Assembly (NCBI GenBank): GCA_030765055.1
Contig: CM060957.1
Span: forward strand, 197,591,835 to 197,655,834
From: Mantis religiosa
Taxonomy: Eukaryota > Arthropoda > Insecta > Mantodea > Mantidae
Reading direction: 5' to 3'
Length of the DNA stretch: 64,000 nucleotides
Below, piece after piece: positions 21,137 through 31,850 of the stretch. Every line of letters starts with the position of its first letter. Positions within the stretch are counted from its first letter, which is position 1. The position numbers were made by a program, and so were the translations under genes. The notes under the pieces are model-generated. The model was not told where the DNA came from and searched no databases. It saw nothing but the letters and a program-made list of their open reading frames with translations.

Positions 21137-21345
21137 CAGTAAGTCACCACAAACGGTGTACCTCGGATGCGAGAGCCTCTAGTGGTCTACCGGGGAAATA
21201 TACGAGTCAACTGGAGAATTTAATGTCAGGACGGCACGTTGGCCATGGTAACACAAAGGTTAAGAGCTACTGGATGGAAACCAGGACATCCGTGGTTCAA
21301 ATTCCAGCCATGGCATTGAATTTTTCATGTTGACTCTATCTATAA
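21137..21345 (+). repeat. tRNA-like SINE (family 2), copy c
   Basis: Direct copy of b with the same leader and a slightly better B-box (GTGGTTCAAATTCC). It lies about 130 bp after b. Confidence 0.75.
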
Positions 21346-22344
21346 TCTCTTGTATTTTGTGGACAGAAACATGTTCAGCATGGAAATTAGTTTTGACCCA
21401 TATGATTTTGCTTAGAGTAAGTTCTACAGTATATCTATTTGTACTAGTTCAAGAGCTCGATGACATATGTACTAAAACGTAAATGCTGGAGTAAACATAA
21501 GGCTTATAATTGAAAAGAGTCAGGACTTACCTTGAACATTTTATTGGAGGAAGGACCACATCCTGTAACAGAATAAATCAAATGGATAGCTTTCACACAA
21601 ATATCTACACAGTGTTAAATGTACTGCTAAGATATTTACAAGATATGTAGAGACAATATTTGATATTTCATCTGGCAATAATGAGTACGAAAACCAAGTG
21701 GAGAAAGTATTTGTTTGGTTTAGAGAACCAGAACTAGAAACAGAAATGTTTAATAAATCAGAATATATGATTAAAGTGGTCAAGCACTTACAAATATTAA
21801 GACAGGAACACAGACAGGAAAGAAAGGTTAACATGTTAGATTCATTTATACCAATAACACATTTGGTGATGATCTCAGTGAAGCAGCTAGTAGATTCCTC
21901 ACTACAACCTGTACCTAGATTAATAATGATAATAATAAAGCAGTAAATGCAAATTGCTTTTAGTATACATTTCTTCTCAAAAATGCAATCATATCTGAAC
22001 ATACTTAAACATAGATACTGTATTGTATTTAAAATGTAAAAACCTGGAAGAGTGCCAATTGCCGTTAATTTTGTATACATACTTGTATGAAATGATATCC
22101 AAGATATCTATAAGGTTTTGGTTCATATTCCAGGAGCTTATACCTATGAGAGTCAGCTGATATGTCCTGGGCATATGCTTAAAGGTTTATGACTGAGTCG
22201 ACTGTTGTCTTTGAATCAGTGACTTCAGTTTACTCTTTATTTAAGCACAAAAGATTGTAATATTCTACAATAGTACAAAATATATTGGCGACATTATTAC
22301 AAAACATTGCTCAGTCTAACTCAGCAGGTTTCTACATAACTTAC
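21346..22344. other. no gene recognised
   Basis: Contains a 179-residue open minus-strand frame (22080-21541) of Leu/Ile/Ser/Cys-rich, low-complexity character with no homologue I recognise. It would fall in an intron of the zinc-finger gene if the exon at 22345-22668 joins 17337. Confidence 0.35.
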
Positions 22345-22668
22345 CTTAGTATTATCACCAATTGATGGAATTTCTTTTTCCAGCCACCAAGTTTCTTCTT
22401 TAATTTCTATTTTGTTATCAATTTCTAATTCCCCATTTATGTTACAGTTGTTGCTCCATATAGCTGTTTCGCTCTTAATCTGCTTGCGAAATTCTTTCAT
22501 AAAGGGAGTCTCTGATTTAATTTCTGTTTTGACTGTTATCTCACAATCAGTGACATCATCAATGTTTGTGTTTGCTGTAACAATTTTCTGAAAGAACTCT
22601 CTCTCATTCTGTGAGCCTATGTCATCTTCAAGAAGATCCTCTTCTTTTATTTCTATTTTCTTATCCAT
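22345..22668 (-). CDS. probable N-terminal coding exon of the copy-L zinc-finger gene
   Basis: On the minus strand, ATG at 22668 opens a 108-codon exon that ends exactly at a strong donor, AAG|GTAAGT (donor at 22344-22339). The protein is acidic with repeated SUMO-type IKxE sites (KIEIKEEDLL, IKSET, KIEIKEETWW). This is the usual N-terminal exon style of insect C2H2 genes that lack a ZAD domain. A TTTCAG acceptor about 50 bp upstream of the ATG suggests a preceding 5' UTR exon. It ends in phase 0 while the finger exon at 17337 needs two bases supplied, so at least one more exon must lie between. Pairing with that gene is inference from strand, position and style. Confidence 0.55.
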
Positions 22669-23399
22669 TTCAAATTGCTGTTGAATTGGATGTTGCTGTT
22701 ATGTCTAGAAATAAATCTGAAAGGAAAAAATCGTATTTTAAATATACAAAATATAAGTACATTTAGCCATCAACTTCTTTGAATCTATCAATAATTGTTC
22801 ACGCCAGGCAAAATTTCACTATTCTCTTATCATACAAACAACTTCTTGAAAACTTGCAAATTATACAGGTATACAGGTATTCTGACTACAATGCTCATGT
22901 ATTGTTAGCAGCTACCTTAAAAGCAAAGCAACAAATAATAATAAAAGTAAAATAAAATTGGCAGAGTCACTGCTGAGGGCTAGACCACCTCTGCAAAATT
23001 GCACCAGACATTTATCCAACATTGGTGCAGAAAGACACGTGGATGCGACTAGTGCTGGTCAGTTTTGGAAAATACTGACCATGTTTCTTCTCAGTTCATA
23101 TTTATAAAAGTAGACTTGCAGAAGTACCTATTGTACTGTTAAAGGTGAAGCTGTTTGTTCTGTGCACTCTTCAAATATTTAAGATTCATTCGGTAGGTAC
23201 ATTGTTCAAAATCGGCAAATGGCTCAAAGATCAGTAATATTTACTTGTCCTCTTATTTTAATAATGAAGAGCAAATCGCTCAACAAATTCGTAAAATGGA
23301 CTTGTACTTTTATTTTAATCATGAAGAGGGCTGCCTTCACTTATTATTCGAAGAGGGTCTGCTGAGGACACAAATCTTTTCACTTATTCGAGATGGAGA
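22669..23399. other. no gene recognised
   Basis: AT-rich. The part from about 23200 may already be the 5' end of the LINE that follows. Confidence 0.35.
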
Positions 23400-26300
23400 A
23401 CGGTGGGGTAAAAAGGAAGCGGGTACAACAGAGAAGTAACTTCAAAACCATCTCCACTCAAAATCGATAATAAATATCATGTCCTTGCAGCTCTATCTAC
23501 AGACGAGGTGAATCAAATACATGCGACACGTGACCAGCACAGCATACAAAGTCCAGCTATTTCAAGACGCGAGGACGAGAAAGTGCTAGTGCTTGGTGAC
23601 TCAATGATATCCCATGGAAAAGTCAATATGCTGTTTCTAAAGTGTACAGAGGTATAAATATTGAGCAGCGAACAAAAAAAAATTGAAAACCAATGCCAAT
23701 GTGACGCGTATCCTGAAAATCCAGAAGTAGTCATACTCCACGTTGGTACAAACAATTTAAAAAAGGTAAGAAATGCAGATGCAATACTAGGTGATATATA
23801 TGATCTTATAAAATCCCAAGGAAAGTTTTCCCTACGGCTTGTGTAGCAGTAAACAGTGCAGTAAATAGACGTGATGTTCATCCAAACTTTTTGAGGTATG
23901 TAAATGAAAACATAAGGTAGGCCTGTAAGACACTAAATGCTTTATTTGTGGACCTATATAAATATCTAGATCATACTTGGTTAGAAACGGATGGTCTCCA
24001 TTTAAATCAGAGGGGATCATGGAAGTTAAGTCAGGTTTTAGACAATGTGGGAAATACAATAAAAAATCAGGGAATCTAACTGCAAAATCAGATGATATAA
24101 CATATAGCGGAAAAACCTCTGTAAAAAAAATTGTAAATAGAAAGCGTTCACAAAGTAATCAGGCTTGCGAGCTTCTCCATCTTAATTCACAGGGAATTCA
24201 TTCCAAAATAGATGATTTTAATCCATTAATAAATAAAATTAAAAATATTACTTCAGGAATAATTTGCTTAAATGAGCACTGGTTGGGAAAAAGTGAGACT
24301 CATTTTCTTAATAAATTGGAAGGTTCTGCATTAGCTGATTACTATAGCAGGAGCAGTGCAGCCCGCGGTCCGTCTTGTATACTAGTACAAGAAAGGTCAG
24401 ACAACATCTAAGAGTCCTAGAGGAAGATTTTATATTCGAATTGTCTCCAATAGAAATCAGCAGCTTAAATACAGTTGTGATCTCTGCCTATAGAGTTCCT
24501 TATCACTCCATATTACAATCATTTATGAAAAAAATTGAGAAATTGATGTCTTAACTTTGAAATGAAAGAAATAAAAAAATTATAGTAGCTTTAGATAGTA
24601 ACTTAAACCTTCGAAATTTAAATGATGAATTTCACTTAAACTCAAATGAAATGTCATCAGACAGAAGATATAGTGGGGCACCAATAACTTATCTCGACAA
24701 TATACACTACCATGACTTTGACATTAGAAATAAATTTTCTACACAAACTACAAGTTTTTCAGACACCTATATCGATCGTATACTCACAAACAAACAATAT
24801 AGAGATGAATAATGTTTCCCTCTTGAAACAGGTCTTTCTGACCATAAAGCTGTCCTCATTAATCTCCCAATAAACCAGAGATCAAAAATAAAATATATAC
24901 AGTTAATTACCAAACGTATCTACAACCCTGAAAACATTAGTAACTGTTAAGTTAAATTAAGCAACCTAACATGGAATTTTAATCCTTTTGTTCATACTGA
25001 TACCAATTGTAACAATTTCCTTAGGGAGATTATCGAGTGTCACAATTCCTGTTCTCCAAAAATCACATGCACTCAAATCATTGAAAAATATTCGCTTGAC
25101 TGGTGTACAAAATTTATAAAGCTCTATAGTACACACAAAAGATGGCTACACAGTAAATACAAGTCAACCACTAACACAAAAGAAAAGTAATGCTACAAAA
25201 CCTACAACAAAATCTTTATAGCAGAAATAAAACAAGTTAAACAAATGGCAATTGAGAGTTACATAAAAAATGCACGTAATAAAAGCAGAGCCACATGGGC
25301 CGTAGTAAAAGCTGAATTAGGTTTGAGTAAAACTGTGAACACTGGGCGATCCGTGCATAATTTAAATTATCCAGATGCTAAGAAAAATGCCAGTGCTTTA
25401 AATCAGCACTTTGTAAACATTGGTTGTGAGACTCAGGAAGTTCCCCCATCCCTAGAGAACGCAATAGCAGGCCTACATAAAAACAATTGCCTTATGCTCA
25501 CATCTACATTTAATATTGAAATGGTCTCTCCAGGTAACATTAATAAAGTAATAACAAAGTTAAAACAAAAAGAACCCCAGTGTTGGGATGAGTTATCGTC
25601 ATTATTAATAAAACAAATCAAGCATGAAATTAATGGGCCACTTTGCCAATCAATCAATGTCAATAGGCATTTTTCCTGACAGGATGAAATATGCACTTGT
25701 GAAGCCATTCACAAAGGTGGAAGCAATAAGTTTAAACATTTTAGGCCCATCTCTATACTTCCTGCTTTTGCAATAATTTTTTAAAAAATTGTACACTCAC
25801 AATAAATTTCATATTTAAACTACTATAGCAAATTAACTGACTCACAACTTGGATTTAGGGAAAATCACTCAATAATAACAGCATTGGTAAACCTCATGAA
25901 TGATACATCTCAAATACTAGATGAAATACAGTCTGCTTCCCTTATCATATAGGACAACTCAAAGGCAACTTGAATGTGTAAATCATGAAATACTATGAAA
26001 AAATTAGAATTTTATTGTATAAATAAAATATCACTCTAATGGTTCAAGTCGTATCTTAACAACCGCAAGCACAAAGACACTCTAAAAAGTAGTAATGGTG
26101 AGGCCCACTCAAACTGCAACACAACTAAAAATGGGGTACCATAGGGAACCGTATTAGGACCATTACTTTACATACTATATACAAATGATCTCCCCAAAAA
26201 CATCAGTGAAAAATCAATAATGTATGCTGACGATACAACAATTAGGATTAAAGCAATAACTAACATAGTACTGATGCAGAAAACAGCTGAAACAATGTCT

Positions 26301-26451
26301 GCACTAAAACAGTGGTTTAATAGTCATGGAATAAAACTCAACACATCTAAAACTTCTGCTATGCACTTAAAACAAACAAAAGTAGACAATAACATGTTAC
26401 ACCTCACCAATATAAGTACTGCCATCTCAGCAAAAATACTTGGAATATATT
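23400..26451 (+). mobile_element. CR1-like LINE, degenerate, with SGNH-esterase ORF1, endonuclease and reverse transcriptase
   Basis: ORF1 scraps show all SGNH-hydrolase blocks: VLVLGDSMISHGK (about 23592), PEVVILHVGTNNL (about 23728) and DGLHLNQRGSW (about 23990, in a different frame from the ORF after it). This esterase-type ORF1 is characteristic of the CR1 group. An APE-type endonuclease starts at about 24165 (LLHLNSQGIHSKIDDF, IICLNEHWLG) and continues in shifted frames (SDHKAV near 24836). Reverse transcriptase follows from 25245 (KKNASALNQHFVNIG) to the catalytic MYADDTTIRI at 26220. Many stops and frameshifts. The element is cut at about 26451 by a Gypsy LTR. Confidence 0.75.
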
Positions 26452-27087
26452 CTTACCCAAACGGCAGACTCGCGATGCCGATCAATAAATGATGGCCGGT
26501 GGAGATTCGGGAAACTTCGGGGCCGATCGATACCGGAAGCGACAGTCAGTTGTGTGTAGTGTTGTATTGGCATGCGTTGTGTAAGTAGCGTCGAGCGAAC
26601 GTGTAAAGACGAACTGGTAAATTGTAATTGTGAACAGTGTATTGCTACGAAAATAAAGTGCAATTCTTATGTGTTTGTAACCTCGAACTTTTATTTCACG
26701 AACCCACCAAAGTCACAACTGGTGTCAGGAAGCGGGATAACAACATCACCGAACATTACAACCATGGACGCGGCATTGGAAAAGATTTTGGAAAAGATGA
26801 TGGAAATGAAGGCCGAACTGACCTCGGAAATGAAGACCGCAAATGAAAACCTCGCTGCAAAAACAGAAGCGGCGAATAACAGCCTGGCCGCGGAACTGAA
26901 ATAAATGAAGACGGCCAACGACAACATCGCCGAGAAGATGGAAGCGGCAAATAACAACCTGTCCGCAAAGCTGGAGGAAATGAAGGTTGCGAACGAAGCC
27001 CTCGCCGCCAAATTTGAAGAACAGTTGGCCGGCATGAGGGATAACGTGACGGAGCTGGGCAAGCGGATGGGCCAAGTGGACGAGTGC
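26452..27087 (+). mobile_element. Gypsy fragment: LTR, primer-binding site and gag N-terminus
   Basis: Same family as the 6.2-9.0 kb element, now on the plus strand. The LTR ends in AAGTCACA at 26717, followed by the primer-binding-like CTGGTGTCAGGAAGCGGGA. The gag start codon is at 26764 with the coiled-coil N-terminus, containing one in-frame TAA at 26902, through to KRMGQVDE. It breaks off at about 27087 where the Jockey-like LINE begins. Confidence 0.8.
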
Positions 27088-27393
27088 TGTGTTCATTTCA
27101 TTCAAGTAGCTGGCGGCTGACTGAGGGTCAGCACGATGTGTGTCATTCGTGTACCTGTCCTACACGGACTTAACCACTTAATGACAGGAAATGTGGGGTT
27201 TTGCAGGTTGGTGGTTTAAGATAATGTAGAAGAAAAGAAGGGAGGTAGCCGTAGCTCCTCTTGGTAGCCAACTCGGGTGCAACGCTATGTTAGCACCGCT
27301 GGTGTGATAATTTTCAGGAAGAGTTTAATTTAGAATGCCTGTTAAATTCAGTTCAAACAGTAGTGATTTTAGGCTGAAATAAGTACTCTATTG

Positions 27394-30097
27394 TTACCGG
27401 GTGTGCCCGCACGCCATGCGGGGAAGCCGGTATAGCTTGTAGCGTCTTTCGGTTGCTCTGTAGTTCCCTAGAGACCTAACCAGGGCGCTCTGATGTTGAG
27501 GCAAACTCGCGTAGAATTTTGTGGCCCGGCGCCTAATGACATCTTCCACATAGTGGAGAGATGAGGCTTCATGAAGGTATCTCACGGGAAAGCTCCAGCA
27601 AACAGAATAGATAGCCCTGAGACATCTATTTTGTACACGCTGAATTTGACGCAGATATGATCCTGCGGCCATGCCCCAGATCTCACAAGCATAAAGCATG
27701 ATGGGAAGAATTAAAGCCTGAAAAAGGCGCAACTTAAGGGGTGTCGGCATTCCTGAGCGCATCATGGGGTATAACGAAGCCGAAGCACCGCATGCCCGAT
27801 GAGTCGCCTCCTGGATGTGACCCCGAAAAGTTAGGCCCTTGTCCAGCTTAACACCTAAGTATTTGAGAGAATTTGTCCACTCTATCCTTCTGCCAGAATA
27901 ATTAAAGGCGGGGAGGTTGGCGGGAAAGTGACGCTTAGTGAAGAGTATGGCTTGGCTTTTCTCTGGGTTGATAGACAATCGCCAAAGCCTACACCAATCA
28001 TGAATGAGGCTTAGGTGTCGCTGTATTGGGTTGAAGGCTCTGCGTGCGTTTCTGTTTGTGTTGTATAATAACACGTCGTCCGCATATTGGGCAATGTTGA
28101 CGTGTTGCTCCGTGGGGAGATCCGCCACGTACACGCTAAATAGTGTAGGGGATAAGACAGAGCCTTCTGGGACGCCTCCTCTGATGGGTCGTCTGGTAGA
28201 AAGCTTTCCCGCCACAACAACTGTGAAGTGTGTGTTTTAGGAATGAATGTAAGATATGTATCATGTGTGCAGGAAGCCCCAGGGTGATTAGTTTGTGTAG
28301 GAGGCCTGCATGCCAGGTGGTAGAGAAGGCCTTCTCGACATCCAGAGACACCGCCGCGGTGAATGCCCTTTCCTGGAAACCCAGGGCAGCGGCCTCCACC
28401 AGACGGAGTAACTGCTGTGATGTCGAGTGCCCAGGACGAAAACCAAACTGATGGGGAGGAATAGCTTGAATGTCCCCCAGAAGGGGCGACAAGCGGACTA
28501 AAACAAGCCTCTCGAAAACTTTCGAGAGGACTGACAGGAGGCTAATGGAGCGGTAACTGGCGGGGAGAGCCGGATTTTTACCGGGCTTCAAAATGCAAAT
28601 CACCCGAGCCTCCCTCCACTGCCGTGGAAAGTGGCCCAGGGCGAGACACATATTAAAAACCCGAGTAAGAAAAAGAACGGCTTTGAATGGAAGATGGCGG
28701 AGCATGATAGGTGTCAACCCATCAGGTCCCGACGCTTTTTTGGGATTTAGACGCCGGAGTGCGCCCTGGAGCTCACTGGGTCTAATGACAGGTAGTCGGT
28801 CCGCCTCAGCAAGAGGGCGTCGAAGGTACTGACGAACCTTCCGCTTGACGCGGCCAGTGAAGTCTAGGTCCTGGGGGTCATCTCGTGGCCTCATGGTCCT
28901 CTCTAGGTAGTCGGCAAACACATTTGCTTTAGCTTGGGGTTCGTACACCAGGTCTTGGGTGCCTTGGATAGGGGTGTTTGGTGTTCCTCCACGGTTCCGG
29001 AGTCCTTTTGCAAGCCTCCACGCCTCGCCATTCTCAAAATTCACTCTAGACATCAACTCCTCCCACGCGCGCACACGGTGCTCGCGTAGTCGAAGTCGAA
29101 CCTCTCGGCGCAAGCGCGCGAGCAGAACCTGATTATGACGAGTGCGGTGTCGCTGATATAGTCTGCGAGCCGCCCAAGAGCGACGAATGAGAAGATGGAT
29201 GTCTAGCGGGATGACGTGAGGGTGTAGAGGTGCTGGAGTGTGAACGGTGAGGTTGCGAACTGTTCGTCCTACGATGGAGGTGAAGGAGGAGATCGCCGTC
29301 TCCAAGGTCGGTATATCTGTGATGTGAGGGTTAGGAGGTATGGAGTCATTTAAGCAGACCCGTACGCAATCCCAATCGACTTCACGGTTTTGAACCGTGA
29401 ATTCATGACTGACAACCCGTAAGTTTACCTCAGCCACAACTGGGTTGTGGTCGGAATGTAAGGCGCTTTGTGAATTGAGTGATAAGTGAAATGGAAAATG
29501 TTTGATGATTGCGAAGTCAATGACCGAAGGACGGCCTTGAATTCGCGGGAAATGAGTGGGTTGCCAGGGACCCTCTACTCTCAGTTGAGGGTCTCCGTCT
29601 ATGATGCGGATGATTTCTCTGCCTCTTGCGTCTGTCCGGGGACCCGAGTGCCAACGCGGGTGTTTAGCATTCAAATCCCCAGCCATAATGACGTTGGGAT
29701 GTAGGGCGAGGATGGAGAGATAATCATTAGCAATGAACTGTTGACCAGGAGGGTGATAAGCAGACACTATCAGGACTTCGGAACCGCCCAGGTTCACGCA
29801 GACGGCAGTGGCTTCAAGGGTTTGAAGAGCGGGAAGCTGGACAGGTTTAAAGACAACCCCCCTCCTCACAAAGATCGCCGTGCCGCCGCCGCGACGGCCC
29901 ACACGGTCGACCCTGAGGCAGTGGTAGCCGGAAATCCGGAAGGACATTTCAGGTCGGAGATGTGTTTCCGATACCAAGATGAGTTCCAAAGCAAATGACC
30001 TCGCGAAATGCAGGAGTTCATCTTGTTGACCATTGATGCCACACGCATTCCAGAATGCGAATCTGAACGAGGACAGAGACCTAGTTCGACCCGCCAT
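27394..30097 (-). pseudogene. Jockey-like ORF2: endonuclease and reverse transcriptase, one frameshift
   Basis: Starts MAGRTRSLSSFRFAFWNACG at 30097. Endonuclease motifs are present in order: WNACGINGQQ, LILVSETHLRP, MAGDLNAKHP and HSDHNPVVAE. Reverse transcriptase follows: ARVICILKPGKNPALPASYR, PPHQFGFRPGHSTSQQL, VSLDVEKAFSTTWH, then after the frameshift GGVPEGSVLSPTLFSVYVAD and the catalytic AQYADDVLLY. The frame breaks at an ACACAC run near 28235, where one extra base moves the rest into the frame 28215-27394. It ends with the thumb-like ANCEIWGMA-type region and PRMACGHTR. About 900 codons in total, the usual Jockey ORF2 size. Otherwise uninterrupted. Confidence 0.85.
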
Positions 30098-31808
30098 CCT
30101 GGCTTGCGCGGCTTACTGCGGACAACAAGGCAAGCGCCTCCATGGCAATGACCATTCGGGCTGCAGAATCTGTGGTGTCAAAGAACCTCACCACCAGTTC
30201 ACAGAGACGCCGGCCGTGGTTCTGCAGCAGCTGCTGCAACCATCCCAGCATCTCCGAGGCCTGTGTGGTGGGGGGAGAAACTTCTGTTGAAGTGGAAGCT
30301 TTGGTGGGAGTGGGGGATGCTGAAGAGTGCCTGGGCGCCGGCCTACCGTTAGCCCGTCCGTCCCTCAGCTGGCGATCGGGTTTGGGAGTACCTCGCCCGC
30401 TCGGCGCCTCGGAAGCAGACTCTCGCTCACTGGCAGGGCGTCTTCCCTGCGCTCTATCAGAGGGGGTGGTATTAGGGGCTGTTTCTGTAGCCTTAGGTGG
30501 ACGTGTGTGTTTTTCCCGTGATACCGTCGGCAGACCCGCAGGCTTGCGCGCCACCTCCGCAAAGGTAGGCACACCACGTGCTTTTTGAGTTGTACCAGAA
30601 ACAGCAGGCTGCACTGGTACGGTGGGGGCAGTTTTCTGCCTAGTCGATGGTGCTGGCGCCTTCCTAGAGGCTATAACAGCCTTCCTAGTCGGGCAGCCCC
30701 CGTAGCACGCAATGTGATCACCCTTGCAGTTAGCGCAGGTGGGTACCTCAGTGATGGCACGCGAACAGACATCTTTGGAATGGGTGCCACCGCACCGTAA
30801 GCAGCGTGAGTTACGGTGGCAGAAGTGGCTGGAGTGGTTAAACCCCAGGCATCTATAACATTGAGGGGGGCCGCCAGAGCCCTTTGCTGGTTCCATCTGA
30901 ACCCGGAGGTAGCAGATGGTTGTGACTCCGTCCAACTTAATTTCTGGGTCACTGGTCCGCTCCACCACTACAAGGAACAGTGGGAGGGGGGATTTAGTTC
31001 CTTGGCGATCAGGAGCTGGCCTTGTAAGCTGCTTTATCACTCTGGGGGTGATACCCTGGCGGACGAGGTCTGTCCTGATGTCCTCAACTGAGGTATCCAC
31101 CGGCAACCCGCGGATAACCCGGCGTATATCACGGGCCTTCTCTAGCCCAAAGGTGAAGTGGGAAATCTCTCTCTTCTTAAGGTGCTGCAATAGCAGGGTG
31201 TAATCCTCCACTGCTTTAGCTTGGAAGATGTAGCGGCTCTTGTTCCTCCGCACTGTGCACGTCTGCGCCAGGGTCGGCATGACTTCTTTTAGGAAGCCAA
31301 CAACCCCGGGGAAGTCATCCACAATTATCGGAGGAACATGCTTCCGTTGGGACCGGCCAGAGGGCACGCCCTCTGCAGCCAGTCTCTCAGCGCGCTTGGC
31401 CTTCCGTGATTTAACTTCTTGAAACTCCCCCTCCTGCTCGCCATCCGTGGATATGTCCGACGAGCTGCGCTCTGAGGCATCCTCGTATGTCGAGCAGTAG
31501 CTGGAGTACGTAGTCCTACCACTACGGCAAGAAATGGAGGTGCGAACACTGGCACACTCTTCCTCGGAGTCAGACCCCGAGTTTTCAGCTAGACGACGAT
31601 GAATTGGCTCGCGTGAGTCGCCCTGGTTGGTAGTTTCAACAAGTACTACATTGCCTTCTCCGCCGCGGCGTTGTTGGCGAGGTTTTCTCTTCCTGGTGGC
31701 TCCAGTAGAGGTGCTGGTTAAGGCCGTTGCGGCCGAGTTGGCTAGTCCATCGGGAGCAGAGCTAGTGGATGGGACAGTTGGTTCCATCACTAGTGGGATT
31801 GTTGACAA
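30081..31808 (-). CDS. Jockey-like ORF1 (gag-like, 575 aa) with zinc knuckles
   Basis: A single open frame. The N-terminal third is disordered and charged. The middle holds a PRE-C2HC-like domain (VIRGLPVDTSVEDIRTDLVR), which precedes the knuckles in Jockey gag proteins. Three Cys/His knuckles follow: CYRCLGFNHSSHFC, CLRCGGTHSKDVC and CANCKGDHIACYGGC. The C-terminal third is Pro/Arg/Thr-rich. Its stop lies inside ORF2. It would package the LINE RNA; no disabling lesion was seen. Confidence 0.8.
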   Translation of the reverse strand: MSTIPLVMEPTVPSTSSAPDGLANSAATALTSTSTGATRKRKPRQQRRGGEGNVVLVETTNQGDSREPIHRRLAENSGSDSEEECASVRTSISCRSGRTTYSSYCSTYEDASERSSSDISTDGEQEGEFQEVKSRKAKRAERLAAEGVPSGRSQRKHVPPIIVDDFPGVVGFLKEVMPTLAQTCTVRRNKSRYIFQAKAVEDYTLLLQHLKKREISHFTFGLEKARDIRRVIRGLPVDTSVEDIRTDLVRQGITPRVIKQLTRPAPDRQGTKSPLPLFLVVVERTSDPEIKLDGVTTICYLRVQMEPAKGSGGPPQCYRCLGFNHSSHFCHRNSRCLRCGGTHSKDVCSRAITEVPTCANCKGDHIACYGGCPTRKAVIASRKAPAPSTRQKTAPTVPVQPAVSGTTQKARGVPTFAEVARKPAGLPTVSREKHTRPPKATETAPNTTPSDRAQGRRPASERESASEAPSGRGTPKPDRQLRDGRANGRPAPRHSSASPTPTKASTSTEVSPPTTQASEMLGWLQQLLQNHGRRLCELVVRFFDTTDSAARMVIAMEALALLSAVSRASQDGGSN

Positions 31809-31850
31809 GGGTCAGACAGGTACTAAGAGCACTGCACCAGAGGTGCAGTG

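Larger units (their letters stand above)
27088..31850 (-). mobile_element. Jockey-like LINE, minus strand, near full length
   Basis: ORF1 (31808-30081) and ORF2 (30097-27394, one frameshift) overlap by 17 bp; about 300 bp of 3' UTR runs to 27088. The 5' end faces that of the plus-strand LINE starting at about 32000. No RNase H domain. The near-intact ORFs suggest fairly recent insertion. Confidence 0.8.

Noticed and set aside
21541..22080. 179-residue minus-strand ORF
   Set aside because: Leu/Ile/Ser/Cys-rich low-complexity sequence in AT-rich DNA, no recognisable family or splice context.
29486..30588. Several plus-strand ORFs of 60-150 residues
   Set aside because: Antisense of the Jockey-like ORF1 and ORF2, which have clear domains on the minus strand.
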